Origin: Loripinus fragilis
Lineage: Eukaryota; Mollusca; Bivalvia; Lucinida; Lucinidae
Assembly: GCA_964019695.1 (NCBI GenBank)
Contig: OZ026527.1
Coordinates: forward strand, 73,991,471-74,055,470
Direction: 5' to 3'
Length of the DNA: 64,000 nt
Below are positions 55,300-64,000 of this stretch, piece after piece. Each line of letters begins with the position of its first letter. Position 1 is the first letter of the stretch. The notes beneath the pieces were generated by a model, which worked only from the letters and a program-made list of their open reading frames with translations, made no database searches and was not told the origin of the DNA. The translations under genes were made by a program, and so were the position numbers.

Positions 55300-55745
55300 T
55301 CTTTTGTCCGCCCGCCAGTCTATTTAGCGAGTAACGCGCTCCTCCTTCAGATTTTGACTGTGGATGTTCATAGTTGTCACAGTGATTGAGTATGAGGTGT
55401 AGATAACAAAAAACTAAAATCTGTCTCGAGCCCCGGTCCCACAGAGCTTGCGACCACGGCGCGACCTCTCCGCGACCGTGATTTTGTTTGCAACTTCCTT
55501 GCGACCTTTGCGACCAATGAAACTTTTTCTCAACTGATATGATCGCTGACCAGTCACCGTTCAGTCGCCGACCAGTCACCGTACTTTCGGCGGGAGTTTT
55601 ACATTTAGTAGGCGATCGGCCGGCGACTGGTCGGCGACTAGTTCTGAGTAATCGACAAACAGTCAGCGACCGAACGGCGACCTTTCGGCGACTTTTTGCA
55701 ACTGATCGGCGACTGCTGGAGACTGTTTTTCTATTTAAAAAAAAT
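55300..55745. repeat. CGGCGACT-rich diverged repeat
   Basis: TCGGCGAC, TCGCCGACC, GACCAGTCACCGT and variants recur many times on both strands, ending near AGCCCCGGTCCCACAGAGCTTG, which I recognise as a dispersed GTCGC-type repeat. The long minus-strand frame here (215 codons, 55235-55882) is mostly a reading of this repeat, with an R/S-rich composition. Confidence 0.5.
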
Positions 55746-55794
55746 ACGGTAATACAGAGATGTTGGTACATTGTATATTGTTGTACGAAATTCC

Positions 55795-55925
55795 GATAAG
55801 GAGAAGAATTTTCTCTGTGTGTGTCCCCTCCGTCACCGGATGAAGTAGGCGTAAAGAAGCCGGAGGTTACGTTTTCGTCCAAAGGGCTGGAATCGAGTTC
55901 TTCTCCTTTGACTGGATAAAATATC
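55795..55925 (-). other. possible isolated coding exon
   Basis: On the minus strand an open segment reads VKGEELDSSPLDENVTSG and then FFTPTSSGDGGDTHRENSS, unlike the repeat next to it, and is preceded by a T-rich run and ATCCAG as a possible acceptor. A donor (TTC|GTACAA) is weak. The reading is plausible but unproven. Confidence 0.2.
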
Positions 55926-55929
55926 TAAA

Positions 55930-56473
55930 AATTAGAAATCTTGATTTTTCATTTAAAGATTTGCTCAGTCTCTGTAAAAAAGCTGTTAACTGCACATTTT
56001 GGTTATTTGGTTAAAAAAAAATGAGTTTGTAGTCCAATTCTTCATATTTTCTTCGCAGGTGATATTATCTCTGCAATTTTTATGTTTTCGTTTCCGCATA
56101 GGTTTTCTTTCCAACTGAAATAGCCTAGAACTTATCAGGGGTTTCCTGCATCTGATTGGTTCCAAATAAATCCAGTAGGATGATACTCTCTTGTTGTAGA
56201 ATTGACTGCGTAATTGTCACATAGAGCAGTACTTTATAGTAGAAAATGTCATTCATGACAGTAGAGGTCCAAGTATGGAGCATTAAGGCACTTCCTTTGA
56301 TAAATTTTGACCAGGTACTGAATAAATCTCTTGACTCTCTGGTAGCGTTGTCCAAGTAACTCTGTCACATGATGACAAAGAAAAACTCGGGTTCCAGTTA
56401 TGGCGCTTGTGTTTGAGGTCAAGGTCGATGGCCTAAGGTGTGTAGATGTCATCACTGGTTTCGGACTTGATAA
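55930..56473. other. unassigned stretch
   Basis: The frames at 56125-56355 and 56249-56518 lack domains. Nothing recognised. Confidence 0.4.
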
Positions 56474-56702
56474 TTGACCCGCGTCATGTGATTTCCAACA
56501 ATGTGGCATTTTGGACATGAATAGACTCAGACGAGCCTGTGCTTAGAAACTCCAAATGATGTGCGGTCAGTAGCTTAATGTTAATAGAATATTTAAGCGA
56601 CGAGCAAAGGCTCTGGTCAGACTGCGCATATGCGCAGACTGGTCTGAGCCTTTGTTGGTCGCACATTCCACATTGTTGGATATCTCATGTCGCGGCTCAA
56701 TT
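56474..56702. mobile_element. MITE family 1
   Basis: Left end TTGACCCGCGTCATGTGATT, right end GGATATCTCATGTCGCGGCT(CAA), centre CTGCGCATATGCGCAGACTG. Confidence 0.8.
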
Positions 56703-56774
56703 AAAGCCTCACTTATAGCCTTTGATTCAAATATCAAGGTCAAAATACCCCCGTCTCCACCAATCTGCCGGATG

Positions 56775-56885
56775 AGACTAAGTCTTGGCCCTGTCTTCCG
56801 AAAGTTTTTAAACCAGAAGCACTGTCAGATGAACCTTCGGGTGCTCCCGTACATAAAACAACAAAGAAATAAACCCACCGGGCCT
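56775..56885 (+). mobile_element. SINE body without tRNA head
   Basis: TTTTTAAACCAGAAGCACTG and CCTTCGGGTGCTCCCGTACA, then AATAAACCCACCGGGCC, match the minus-strand SINE at 19555-19775. Confidence 0.6.
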
Positions 56886-56899
56886 AGTACTGATAAGAC

Positions 56900-57180
56900 C
56901 CGCAATGAGTGAGTCCGTCTGTCCGTCCGCTACCAGTTAGTGGAAATGCAAATAACTCTTGAACCAGATAGAATATTTTGATCAAAGTTTGCATTCGTAT
57001 GCATGTCAACATTGTCTAACCACTTACATACGTAGCAGCTTGTTTAGATGGACGAGGCTTTGCTGAGCATCAGCCCGGCTGATCAAGGTCGGGGAACATG
57101 CTCCTAACTCTTGAACCACATGGAATATTTGAATAAAATTACATACTTATTCATCTTAAAACTGTCCAGCCTGTGGTATG
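56900..57180 (+). repeat. dispersed repeat family K
   Basis: It starts GTCCGTCTGTCCGTCCG and contains two copies of ACTCTTGAACCACATGG-like sequence (about 56955 and 57105). Related to 36640-36870. Confidence 0.6.
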
Positions 57181-57376
57181 CAAAACGTTGACTAGGCTGC
57201 GGGGAGAAATTAAAACCGAAATCTGCCGAAAATCACACAATCAAATTAATTCGAGTAATATTCAAAACGAAAGTATCAATAAAAAGGGTGTCGAAATTTT
57301 GCACGATCCGCAGATATGCACTATAATCATTCCTTCCAGCACCGCTCGTTCACCACGTGTCGCGCACATTACAGCT

Positions 57377-57603
57377 ACTGTCGTGCCAACCAAGAATGAC
57401 AGTGACGTAATATTTTGTTTACAATTGCTCAGTAAAACACTGCCTTTTACACTCCAGTTGCGCTAACGCGAATCGATAGATCACTTGTGTATTAATCCTA
57501 TCCTCAGGATATGATTAATACACAAGTGATCCATCGATTATAGGTCCCTGATAACTTTGTTAACAGAGCATGACGTCACTGTCACTCTTGGCTGGCAGGA
57601 CAG
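57377..57603. mobile_element. TA-flanked MITE family G with internal hairpin
   Basis: CTGTCGTGCCAACCAAGAAT and ...ACTCTTGGCTGGCAGGACAG, TA at both sides. Inside, 57471-57497 pairs with 57513-57539 over 27 bp with one mismatch (GATCACTTGTGTATTAATC stem); 14125-14301 lacks this hairpin. Confidence 0.8.
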
Positions 57604-57668
57604 TAAGTTAAAAAATCATTATGAGTTCATGAAATTTACCGCCTTTATCATGTATCCATTTGAATTAA

Positions 57669-57867
57669 CCCTTTAATGCGCCAATCGCAACAAAAGTCGT
57701 CTGCTTTTCTCATCTGCTGAAATGTTTAAGAAGCCTCTATGGCAAAAGTGTGGACCCAGATCAGACTGCTCCTATAGGAGCAGTCTGTTCTGGGTCCACG
57801 CTGTTTGCTTCTATACTTAATTCGTCAGTAATGTTAGGCAATTATTTGCAGCAGACGACTTCAGTTG
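57669..57867. mobile_element. piggyBac-like MITE, right end lost
   Basis: CCCTTTAATGCGCCAATCGC follows TTAA (57665-57668). The hairpin AGACTGCTCCTATAGGAGCA is intact. It ends at GCAGCAGACGACTTCAG without the terminal repeat. Confidence 0.75.
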
Positions 57868-57874
57868 GTAGATT

Positions 57875-57947
57875 GTACTTTTAAATTTTGCATGACATTG
57901 TAATAACTCATGAGTAATTTAAAATGTCATTCAAAATTTAAAAGTAC
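57875..57947. repeat. hairpin with ~30-bp arms
   Basis: GTACTTTTAAATTTTGCATG pairs with CATTCAAAATTTAAAAGTAC (one change), and the pairing continues inward through ACATT/AATGT. It sits directly after the truncated MITE. Confidence 0.7.
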
Positions 57948-58059
57948 ACTACGAGGCATTTTGCGGCGTTCTGGTGTGACGAGGAATTCTGCGGTGTCTG
58001 ATCTGGATCTGCACTGTTTGTTGATTTCCTTGAAAATAAACGTTAGGCTAAGCCAGTAA

Positions 58060-58312
58060 AATGTATTTAAGCCCCCCGCCCCCCTCGGTATCGGTAGCTT
58101 AGGCTGCTGTTCGTTCTAAGGCGGTGGTTATTATTTGTGAGGGTTCCGAATTTGTCTTTGTTTTGGTATGCATTACTTTGCTTTCTTTATTGTCTTGCGG
58201 ATGTCTTAAAAATTGTTACTGTAAATGTTATGCGGCTGTTCCGTGGGGAGGTCTGCATTGTTTGCAATTGATTGTTGTATATCCTGACCATACTCACTGA
58301 CTTGTTTTATAT
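58060..58312. mobile_element. family B element, opposite orientation
   Basis: CCAGTAAAATGTATTTAAGC, GGCTGCTGTTCGTTCTAAGG and TTGTATATCCTGACCATACT then CACTGACTT correspond to the reverse complement of 11099-11430, diverged and with a CCCCCCGCCCCCC run. Confidence 0.6.
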
Positions 58313-58317
58313 GTTAA

Positions 58318-58526
58318 CCCTTAGAACGCCAAGAAAAAATGCATCTGAAAAATGACGTCTGCCGAAGTCGTCTGCTGCAACTAATGACGAATTAAGTATA
58401 GAAGCAAACAGCGTGGACCCAGAACAGACTGCTCCTATTTGGTCCACACTATTTGTTCTAGAGACTTCTTAAACATTTCAGCAGACGATAAAGCAGATGA
58501 CTTTTGTTGCGATGGCGCATTAAGGG
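58318..58526. mobile_element. piggyBac-like MITE
   Basis: CCCTTAGAACGCC and GGCGCATTAAGGG ends, with TTAA on both sides (58314-58317, 58527-58530). Confidence 0.85.
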
Positions 58527-58735
58527 TTAAGAACGATTTTTTACGTGTTGATACTCGGTGTGCCAAAATTGTTCTTATTCCGGGACAAATATCATGACAT
58601 CGATATAAGATGAAAAAACATATTAACGTGATTCAAGAACAGAAATAAAGTAATGACAGCGAACACCATATAATTATGCTCAGAATAGTCACCGTTCTAG
58701 AAGCACCTGGATGGGCGAGGCAGTTCCTGCTTTAA

Positions 58736-58910
58736 CTCTTTGCCTACTAGTGTCGTCTGCTGATAACAAGTCGAACTCAGACGTCGGACGCCGATCTGGA
58801 TACCAAACTGTTTAACATTTGATGGTATTCATGCAATAACTTTTTTGACAAATTTGATTTTGAAACAAATCAGCCAAACAAAAAAAATGCACACTTTCCC
58901 AGTAGGAGAT
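58736..58910. mobile_element. TTAA-flanked MITE (CTCTTTGCCTACTAG family)
   Basis: CTCTTTGCCTACTAGTGTCG after TTAA; TTTCCCAGTAGGAGAT before TTAA (58911-58914). Shares GATCTGGATACCAAACTGTT with 41351-41553. Confidence 0.75.
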
Positions 58911-58964
58911 TTAACAAGAAAACCTCTGATCACGTATATTTCACGGAGGATTTCAGCTGGTTCT

Positions 58965-59174
58965 TTGTGGTTTTGGCGCCACCTATAATTTGCAACAGAC
59001 GACAATTTAAAATTTTGCTGTTTTTTCAAAAATAACAAATAAGGTATGATATTTCATGAGAATCGTCTGCTGGCAATTCACATGAAATATCATACCTTAT
59101 TTTTTCGAAAATTTGGAAAGATGTTGCAAAATTTGCCGTCTGCTGCAGTTGTGATTGGATCTTTAAGGGTTAAT
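58965..59174. mobile_element. MITE with 22-bp perfect hairpin
   Basis: The outer arms hold TTTGCAACAGACGAC and CCGTCTGCTGCAGTTGTGAT; the right end reads GATCTTTAAGGGTTAA, like the piggyBac-type MITEs. Inside, AAATAAGGTATGATATTTCA... (59037-59058) pairs perfectly with 59081-59102. Confidence 0.65.
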
Positions 59175-59502
59175 CAGCTAGGTTTGCAGTGCCTTTTACT
59201 GAAGGGCAAGCCTACCCATATAACAGATAAATCTGAATATCGTATTCAATCGTATTAAAATGTAGAAAAGACGCAAGAAACAAGGGTTCGCGGTCTGACA
59301 TTTTTCAGTATTTTATAAACTTTACCGAGAACCAGGTTCACCATATTGGCTCCAACTCTCAATATATATATTATAGGCGATACATTCCCATTGTGTATCT
59401 TTAAATAAAAAAGTATGCAATGATTAAATTGTACTTGCAACATTGCACAGGTTTTACATTTGTAAGTTATACAGGTTTTCAGTTAAGTGTACGCATTTGA
59501 AA

Positions 59503-59622
59503 ATTATTTTTCGTATTTTTCAACCAAAACATATGTTGTTCGTGCTCAAAAGAACCATCTCAATGAGACGGCTCTGTTGTGCACCAAACACATATGCTCA
59601 AACAATCGTAATTTTACGCTCA
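59503..59622. mobile_element. MITE family E
   Basis: AACATATGTTGTTCGTGCTC, AGAACCATCTCAATGAGACG and ACACATATGCTC, with the end TTTTACGC. Confidence 0.65.
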
Positions 59623-60234
59623 CAATGCTGCTTATCTAGACCTATCAAAAGTCTATAGTGTGCGAATTTTTCATGGTCTTGATCGCATTTCTTGTCCGTG
59701 TTCCATAAAAAGGACACATTTTGGGCGGGAAATCGCCAAGATTTTACCATCTTTTACGCAACATTATAATGGACCAAGGTCTACAACTAAATCTATAACT
59801 ACAACTGTCGATCATAACATTTATTGAGATCCGTTAATCTGATTGGTCAAGAACGGTCATCTGATCCTATTGATCTGTATTTCATTTTTCAATTATTTTC
59901 GGTTTGTATTCATGAGGGGCGGGGACATTCACGGCAGAACTTCTGTTGTGATACTGTGCAATGCTTCTATGAAGAGAAATGGACAGTCGGCTAATACTAA
60001 CACTTTCAGGTGGAAAAGCATCCATCCATCGCCGCCATCTTGTTTTTTGATCGCCGTGACGTCTACGTTAGTGGCATACTGTAGTGCACGTCATACATAG
60101 TATAAATACACGAAGCGTTATTAACTCAAAAAGTAATTTTAAGGAAAACATAATTAAAAAAAAATACTTAGAGAAGAATAACGAAAGAAGTTGTAATTAT
60201 AAGAAATGAAAGTTATTTTCAATTTTTAAGTAAA
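59623..60234. other. unassigned stretch
   Basis: The frame at 59843-60100 shows no domain or splice context. Nothing recognised. Confidence 0.4.
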
Positions 60235-60297
60235 TCACTAGTGGTTTATCGATTTTATTGCATGGCGTTATTTCACTCCCAGACGTGACGTCATGTG
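60235..60297 (-). mobile_element. family L terminal fragment
   Basis: On the minus strand: ATGACGTCACGTCTGGGAGT to CGATAAACCACTAGTGATTT. It contains a full CRE core, TGACGTCA. Confidence 0.65.
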
Positions 60298-60757
60298 TTA
60301 AATTAATATGCATGTAATATCCTCTGAATCGCAAATTTATTTGCTATTCAGTAAGAAAATTATAATTAAAACTACATTTCCAAGCCATTGAAATAACCAA
60401 GTGCAGAAAAGCGAGACCAGACATTTACATAATAAACATTTCTTCCTATCATATTCATAACCAGATTTGTATGCTTTAATAAGCCATCGGATGCTTCAAC
60501 ATATTCTGTGACGTCAGCGCTGATTATCTAACTAATCAATTATTGTGAAATATCGAATAGCCAACATAAATTTGATCAATTACCATAGTAAAAGGGACCT
60601 ATTATTCGCAAAAAATAATGCATGTACTTTTTTTTGTTACATTTGTTGGACAGATATTTACGTCTAAAACATCATTTGTTAATTTTTTCATTCACCATTT
60701 CCGCTGAATATTACCATAACATGGTTAATTCGAAGTTCACAACATGCAACAATGAGT
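60298..60757. other. unassigned stretch
   Basis: Nothing recognisable. Confidence 0.4.
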
Positions 60758-61360
60758 GGCCAGTACGAAACCACTTGATAACTTCCATTCGTCCCGAGAC
60801 AATACAGCTGAACGCGGACCAGAAACTAGGCCAGTACTAAACCACTTGATAAACTTCCATGCGTATTTGGGACAATACATCTGAACGTGGACGATTAACT
60901 GGGCCAATACGAAATCACTAGATTTATTGCATTCGTCTTCCGTACAATACAGCTGAATGCGGAACTGAGTAACTGGGTCAATACGAAACCACTTGATTAA
61001 TTGAATTCGTCTTCAGGACAATCCAGTTGAATGCGGACCAGGAACTGGGCCAATGCGAAATCACTTGATTAATTGCATTCGTCTTAAGGACGATACAGCT
61101 GAATGTGGACCAGTTATTATGCCAAAAACGAAATCACTTGATTAGCTGCATTCGTCTTCAGGACGATACAGCTGAACGCGGACCAGTAATTTTGCCAAAA
61201 ACGAAATCACTTGATTAATTGCATTCGTCTTTGGGACAATACAGCTGAATGCGGACTAGGAAATGGGCCAATACGAAATCACTCGATTAATTGCATTCGT
61301 CTTCGGGACAATATAGCTGAACGCGGACCAGGAACTGGGCCAATACGAAATCAATAACAT
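60758..61360. repeat. 72-bp minisatellite, about 8 units
   Basis: Units begin GGGCCAATACGAAATCACTT at about 60758, 60829, 60901, 60975, 61047, 61120, 61193, 61265 and 61337 (partial). Each holds GATTAATTGCATTCGTCTT, GGACAATACAGCTGAACGC and GGACCAGGAACT. Spacing is 71-74 bp. Units differ by several bases, so it is not a young array. Confidence 0.9.
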
Positions 61361-61566
61361 ATAAACTATTGGTTTGGTTGGAGGTGCCCTTGAATTAAGA
61401 GCACGGCTACTTACTCTCCTGTCGTCTCAATAAATAGGTCAGCCAATTGGAATTTGGTACTTATTCCCAAAACGCACAAAAGCCTCCTTTAAACGCCTAT
61501 GTTAACGTATCCAGTGGGACTATATGTCTTGAATTTGCTCTGAATCTTCATCTATATCCAAGTTTA

Positions 61567-61685
61567 ATGTATGCGAGCAGCGAAGGCGCTGGTGAGTCTG
61601 CGCATTTTGCGCAGGCTCGCCTAAGCCTTCGTTGTTCGACAATACGACAATTCGATTAGTACCAAAATCGCATGTGTTGGCTCAA
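61567..61685. mobile_element. MITE family 1-like remnant
   Basis: TGCGAGCAGCGAAGGCGCTG, CTGCGCATTTTGCGCAGGCT and AAATCGCATGTGTTGGCTCA follow the order of the right half of MITE family 1. Confidence 0.5.
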
Positions 61686-62079
61686 CGGCTATATAACTCG
61701 CGAGTATACAATGTCTCTTTAAATTTAAAAGTATTAACATGACGTCAATGGTGACATTAACTCAAAATTGGTTTAAGTCTCATTTCAAAGCATTCTATCT
61801 GATAAAAATGAGCATCTTCATCCGATAGGAATAAGCAATAAATATTCTCTATAATGAAACTTTATATGATCACAAACTAGTATATTATTTTTTTTTTTGT
61901 GTTGACCCCTTACGTCCCAGACAACAAATTTCAGTCATGTCAGGACGTGTCTTCTTGGGTAGAACCAGCACTAAGCAGAGGATAACTATATAAAATATTG
62001 ATGTAAAAGGTGTACAACCGAATGAAGTGCCCGTGTAAATGGCACAAGTTTCATTTAAGAAATGAATCCATTTTTTTGA

Positions 62080-62185
62080 AAGTTCATGTTCTTCGGGTCT
62101 CTCACAAAAAAGGGAAGCCCGAAGGGCTTTACGTTAACTTTGCAAGAGACCCGAAGTATTCATGATTCCATGAACATTCCAAAAA
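62080..62185. repeat. inverted repeat CTTCGGGTCTCT
   Basis: GTTCATGTTCTTCGGGTCTCT pairs with AGAGACCCGAAGTATTCATG and, further out, CATGAAC; the inner part GGGAAGCCCGAAGGGCTTT also folds. Probably a MITE; nothing else lies between about 61690 and 62840 apart from a 50-codon frame at about 62311 of unknown worth. Confidence 0.5.
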
Positions 62186-62839
62186 TTGAATTTATTGCTT
62201 ATATTAACATTTTATTATAAATATCTAAGATATAAAACATATTTTTAATTTAGGAATTAAACAGATTTTTATTCAAAATATAATCGTATTAACGATTTAG
62301 TCGGAGTGTAAAATGGAAAAGCGGAACAATCAACTTGAGCACGGACAGCCAATGGAGCAACACGATGCTTGTTTTGTGACGTGCGAGTTCAGGTGTGGCT
62401 CACTGTCAATCACAACACCAGTAACACTTCTGGCGAAAGAATTCCATGTTCGAAGCTAAATGCACGGGCAAGTGAGCTTGGCAGCTGTCAATCAAATTTT
62501 ATGTTGTTCATCGGGTTATGAACGGTTGCGAATATATAAATAAATCATTAAACGATTGCTTCGAAAAATGTAAATACATTGCGTAAATTTCACGCATGTC
62601 TAGCATCAAAGATTCATTTTAAAACGTCTCTTTTATAAAAACGTGTTGACAACGTATTCTTGAAAGAGCTAGTAAGGTGCAGTTCGGATTCGACTTCATA
62701 TTGTAAGAGGGAAAATCAAGCAAGTGAAAACTTAATTCATTTCTATACTATGCTTATTTCACTGAGACAATTAAAGTGGTGATTAAAAACGCTAATGGTG
62801 AAGAACTCATTTATTATAAAGGCATATGTTGTAGGCAAC

Positions 62840-62970
62840 TATCAGGAATCGATACAATCAAATACCACACCTGAGCCAGGACACCATACGGGAAAGTGAC
62901 AAAAACACAAGAAAACATCACACACAAAAGACCCAAGATTCCTGATCTTTGCACCCTTACGTACTTTTAA
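62840..62970. mobile_element. family A: partial copy (-) abutting an inverted end fragment (+)
   Basis: 62850-62935 is the minus-strand 3' region (CAGGAATCGATACAATCAAA, GGGAAAGTGACAAAAACAC). 62938-62970 is the plus-strand end (TTCCTGATCTTTGCACCCTT). The result is a small fold-back of the family end. Confidence 0.65.
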
Positions 62971-63108
62971 AAATGAGAAAAAAAGAATGTTCCAAAATTC
63001 GTAAACTTATGTTATGAATTTAAACCCGCAGATTATTATCAATGGGTCCAACAAGAAACAGGTACGTTCTACAAAATACGGTGACTGGCGGGAAATGTAC
63101 AAAAGATA

Positions 63109-63134
63109 AAACCTGTGCAAATTTGCACAGGTTT
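63109..63134. repeat. perfect 26-bp palindrome
   Basis: AAACCTGTGCAAA and its exact complement TTTGCACAGGTTT are adjacent. Related to 5386-5431. Confidence 0.8.
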
Positions 63135-64000
63135 CATATTATATACTTTTTACGCGGATGTGTGCATTTAAACTTTTATTTATCGGATCGTTGTGACATT
63201 TACCTCCCATAATAGCATGATCATGATTGTAAAGCCTATTGCCCAATCACAGGCACCGTTCAATAATTCCATTATAAAAATATTAAGCCTATTCAATAGG
63301 TCGCAGAAATTGTCATCATTAAGGTCTGGTGACGTCATGGGATGATTCGATTTGCCTTTTTTCCTGTATAGGATCATGGATAATAGGGCAAAAAGCTTTA
63401 AGAAGACGTACAACCGATTCTTATTTCATCATTCCGATGTCTGTGACCTATTCAATGCCCCAGTTAACATCCAATTAACACGAAGTAGGTTTCAGCACCC
63501 AATTAAGTGTACATGTGCGTAGCATGTGTCAACATAGAAGGCATATGACGTCATAGCTGCAGTGCTATGGCGACTGAAACATTAGGCCGTCCTTATGGAG
63601 TTTCCGCAACAAGAGTGCAAGAAAACCGACCAAATCTTGCACTCAAGCATTCTTGGTCTGCACACATTATCATGCTATAAGCTGTATTTGCTAGGGTATG
63701 CTACGCAAACCCTTGCAGATGTAGCTGGTGGAACAGAGCTGCAAAACTCAACCGTTTAAATATAAGCATGGTATTTCCCCGGATAATTCATGTCTTTTTA
63801 AAATGAGAAAAAAAGTTTAGTCCTACTCTAAAAAGTTTAAATGTTACCCCAAATGTGAATTTAGAATTGTTTAGGTTTTGCTAATGGGGAAAATGACGCA
63901 AAAATGTGTGTAACCCTGGGCGGAGATATTTCGCAATTTGGTGCGGCAGTGAGGATTTATAGCGAGTTGTGAATGAGAAATAAACCAATAATTTAGGTGG
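63135..64000. other. unassigned stretch
   Basis: A 77-codon minus frame (63180-63413) includes a hydrophobic run but lies across short inverted GCCTATT/AATAGGC repeats. A 37-codon plus frame with a good Kozak ATG at 63567 has no clear donor. I support neither as a gene. Confidence 0.35.

Noticed and set aside
55235..55882. Longest open frame in the window (215 codons, minus) as a whole gene
   Set aside because: Most of it reads a CGGCGAC-type repeat on one strand and the composition is R/S-rich; only a short part is kept as a weak exon candidate.
60758..61360. CRISPR-like array
   Set aside because: Units are 72 bp, drift along their whole length and have no conserved repeat/variable spacer alternation; the genome is animal.
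62311..62458. 50-codon frame beginning MEKRNNQLEHGQPM
   Set aside because: No domain; the same stretch has CCAAT-like words and could be plain spacer.
63180..63413. 77-codon minus frame with a hydrophobic segment
   Set aside because: It overlaps short inverted GCCTATT/AATAGGC repeats and has no start or splice support.

Overview
The window reads as a non-coding, transposon-saturated stretch of an animal nuclear genome, most likely a mollusc and probably a bivalve. The basis is AT-rich DNA, no bacterial-style gene packing, one recognisable spliced coding exon, LINE and Penelope-type reverse transcriptase relics, tRNA-derived SINEs, and dense miniature inverted-repeat elements. The mollusc call rests on my recognition of several repeats (the TGACCTTGACCT satellite, the GTCCGTCCG...AACTCTTGAACCACATGG repeat, the TTGTTGGAAATCTCATG hairpin element). 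It is inference, not a database result.

Layout. 1-11.4 kb: short interspersed elements, a MITE with a second element nested at TTAA, and two head-to-tail Penelope-like RT relics on the minus strand. 12-15 kb: a mariner-type non-autonomous element, a TTAA-flanked element and small MITEs. 15.6-18.7 kb: a 3.1 kb inverted-repeat element with palindromic GGTACC subterminal repeats; inside it is a retroposed 3' end flanked by identical 141-bp direct repeats. 19-24 kb: MITEs and a tRNA-derived SINE. 24.8-27.7 kb: one decayed non-LTR retrotransposon broken twice by the same short element family. 28.9-32.8 kb: MITEs and a block rich in RFX-type X-box palindromes. 32.85-36.2 kb: a 1.37 kb tandem segmental duplication whose two copies differ by MITE insertions. 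36.9-40.4 kb: another mariner-type element and more MITEs. 41.2 kb: the first coding exon of an unidentified minus-strand gene, with a MITE about 100 bp upstream. 43.3-49.4 kb: a nested stack in which a TTAA MITE is split by a 5.9 kb inverted-repeat element with AGAT target duplication; that element holds two mariner-type elements, one of them carrying a satellite array with consensus estrogen-response-element palindromes. 50-64 kb: more MITEs, a 1.17 kb fold-back, SINE fragments and a 72-bp minisatellite.

No complete protein-coding gene, rRNA, functional tRNA, CRISPR array or operon is visible. The open frames elsewhere are short, lie mostly in repeats, and are not annotated as genes. The most interesting items are the 5.9 kb element with its repeated TGTCAGTGCAGTCAC motif, the ERE-bearing satellite, the 141-bp duplication, the fold-back, and the exon at 41.2 kb.
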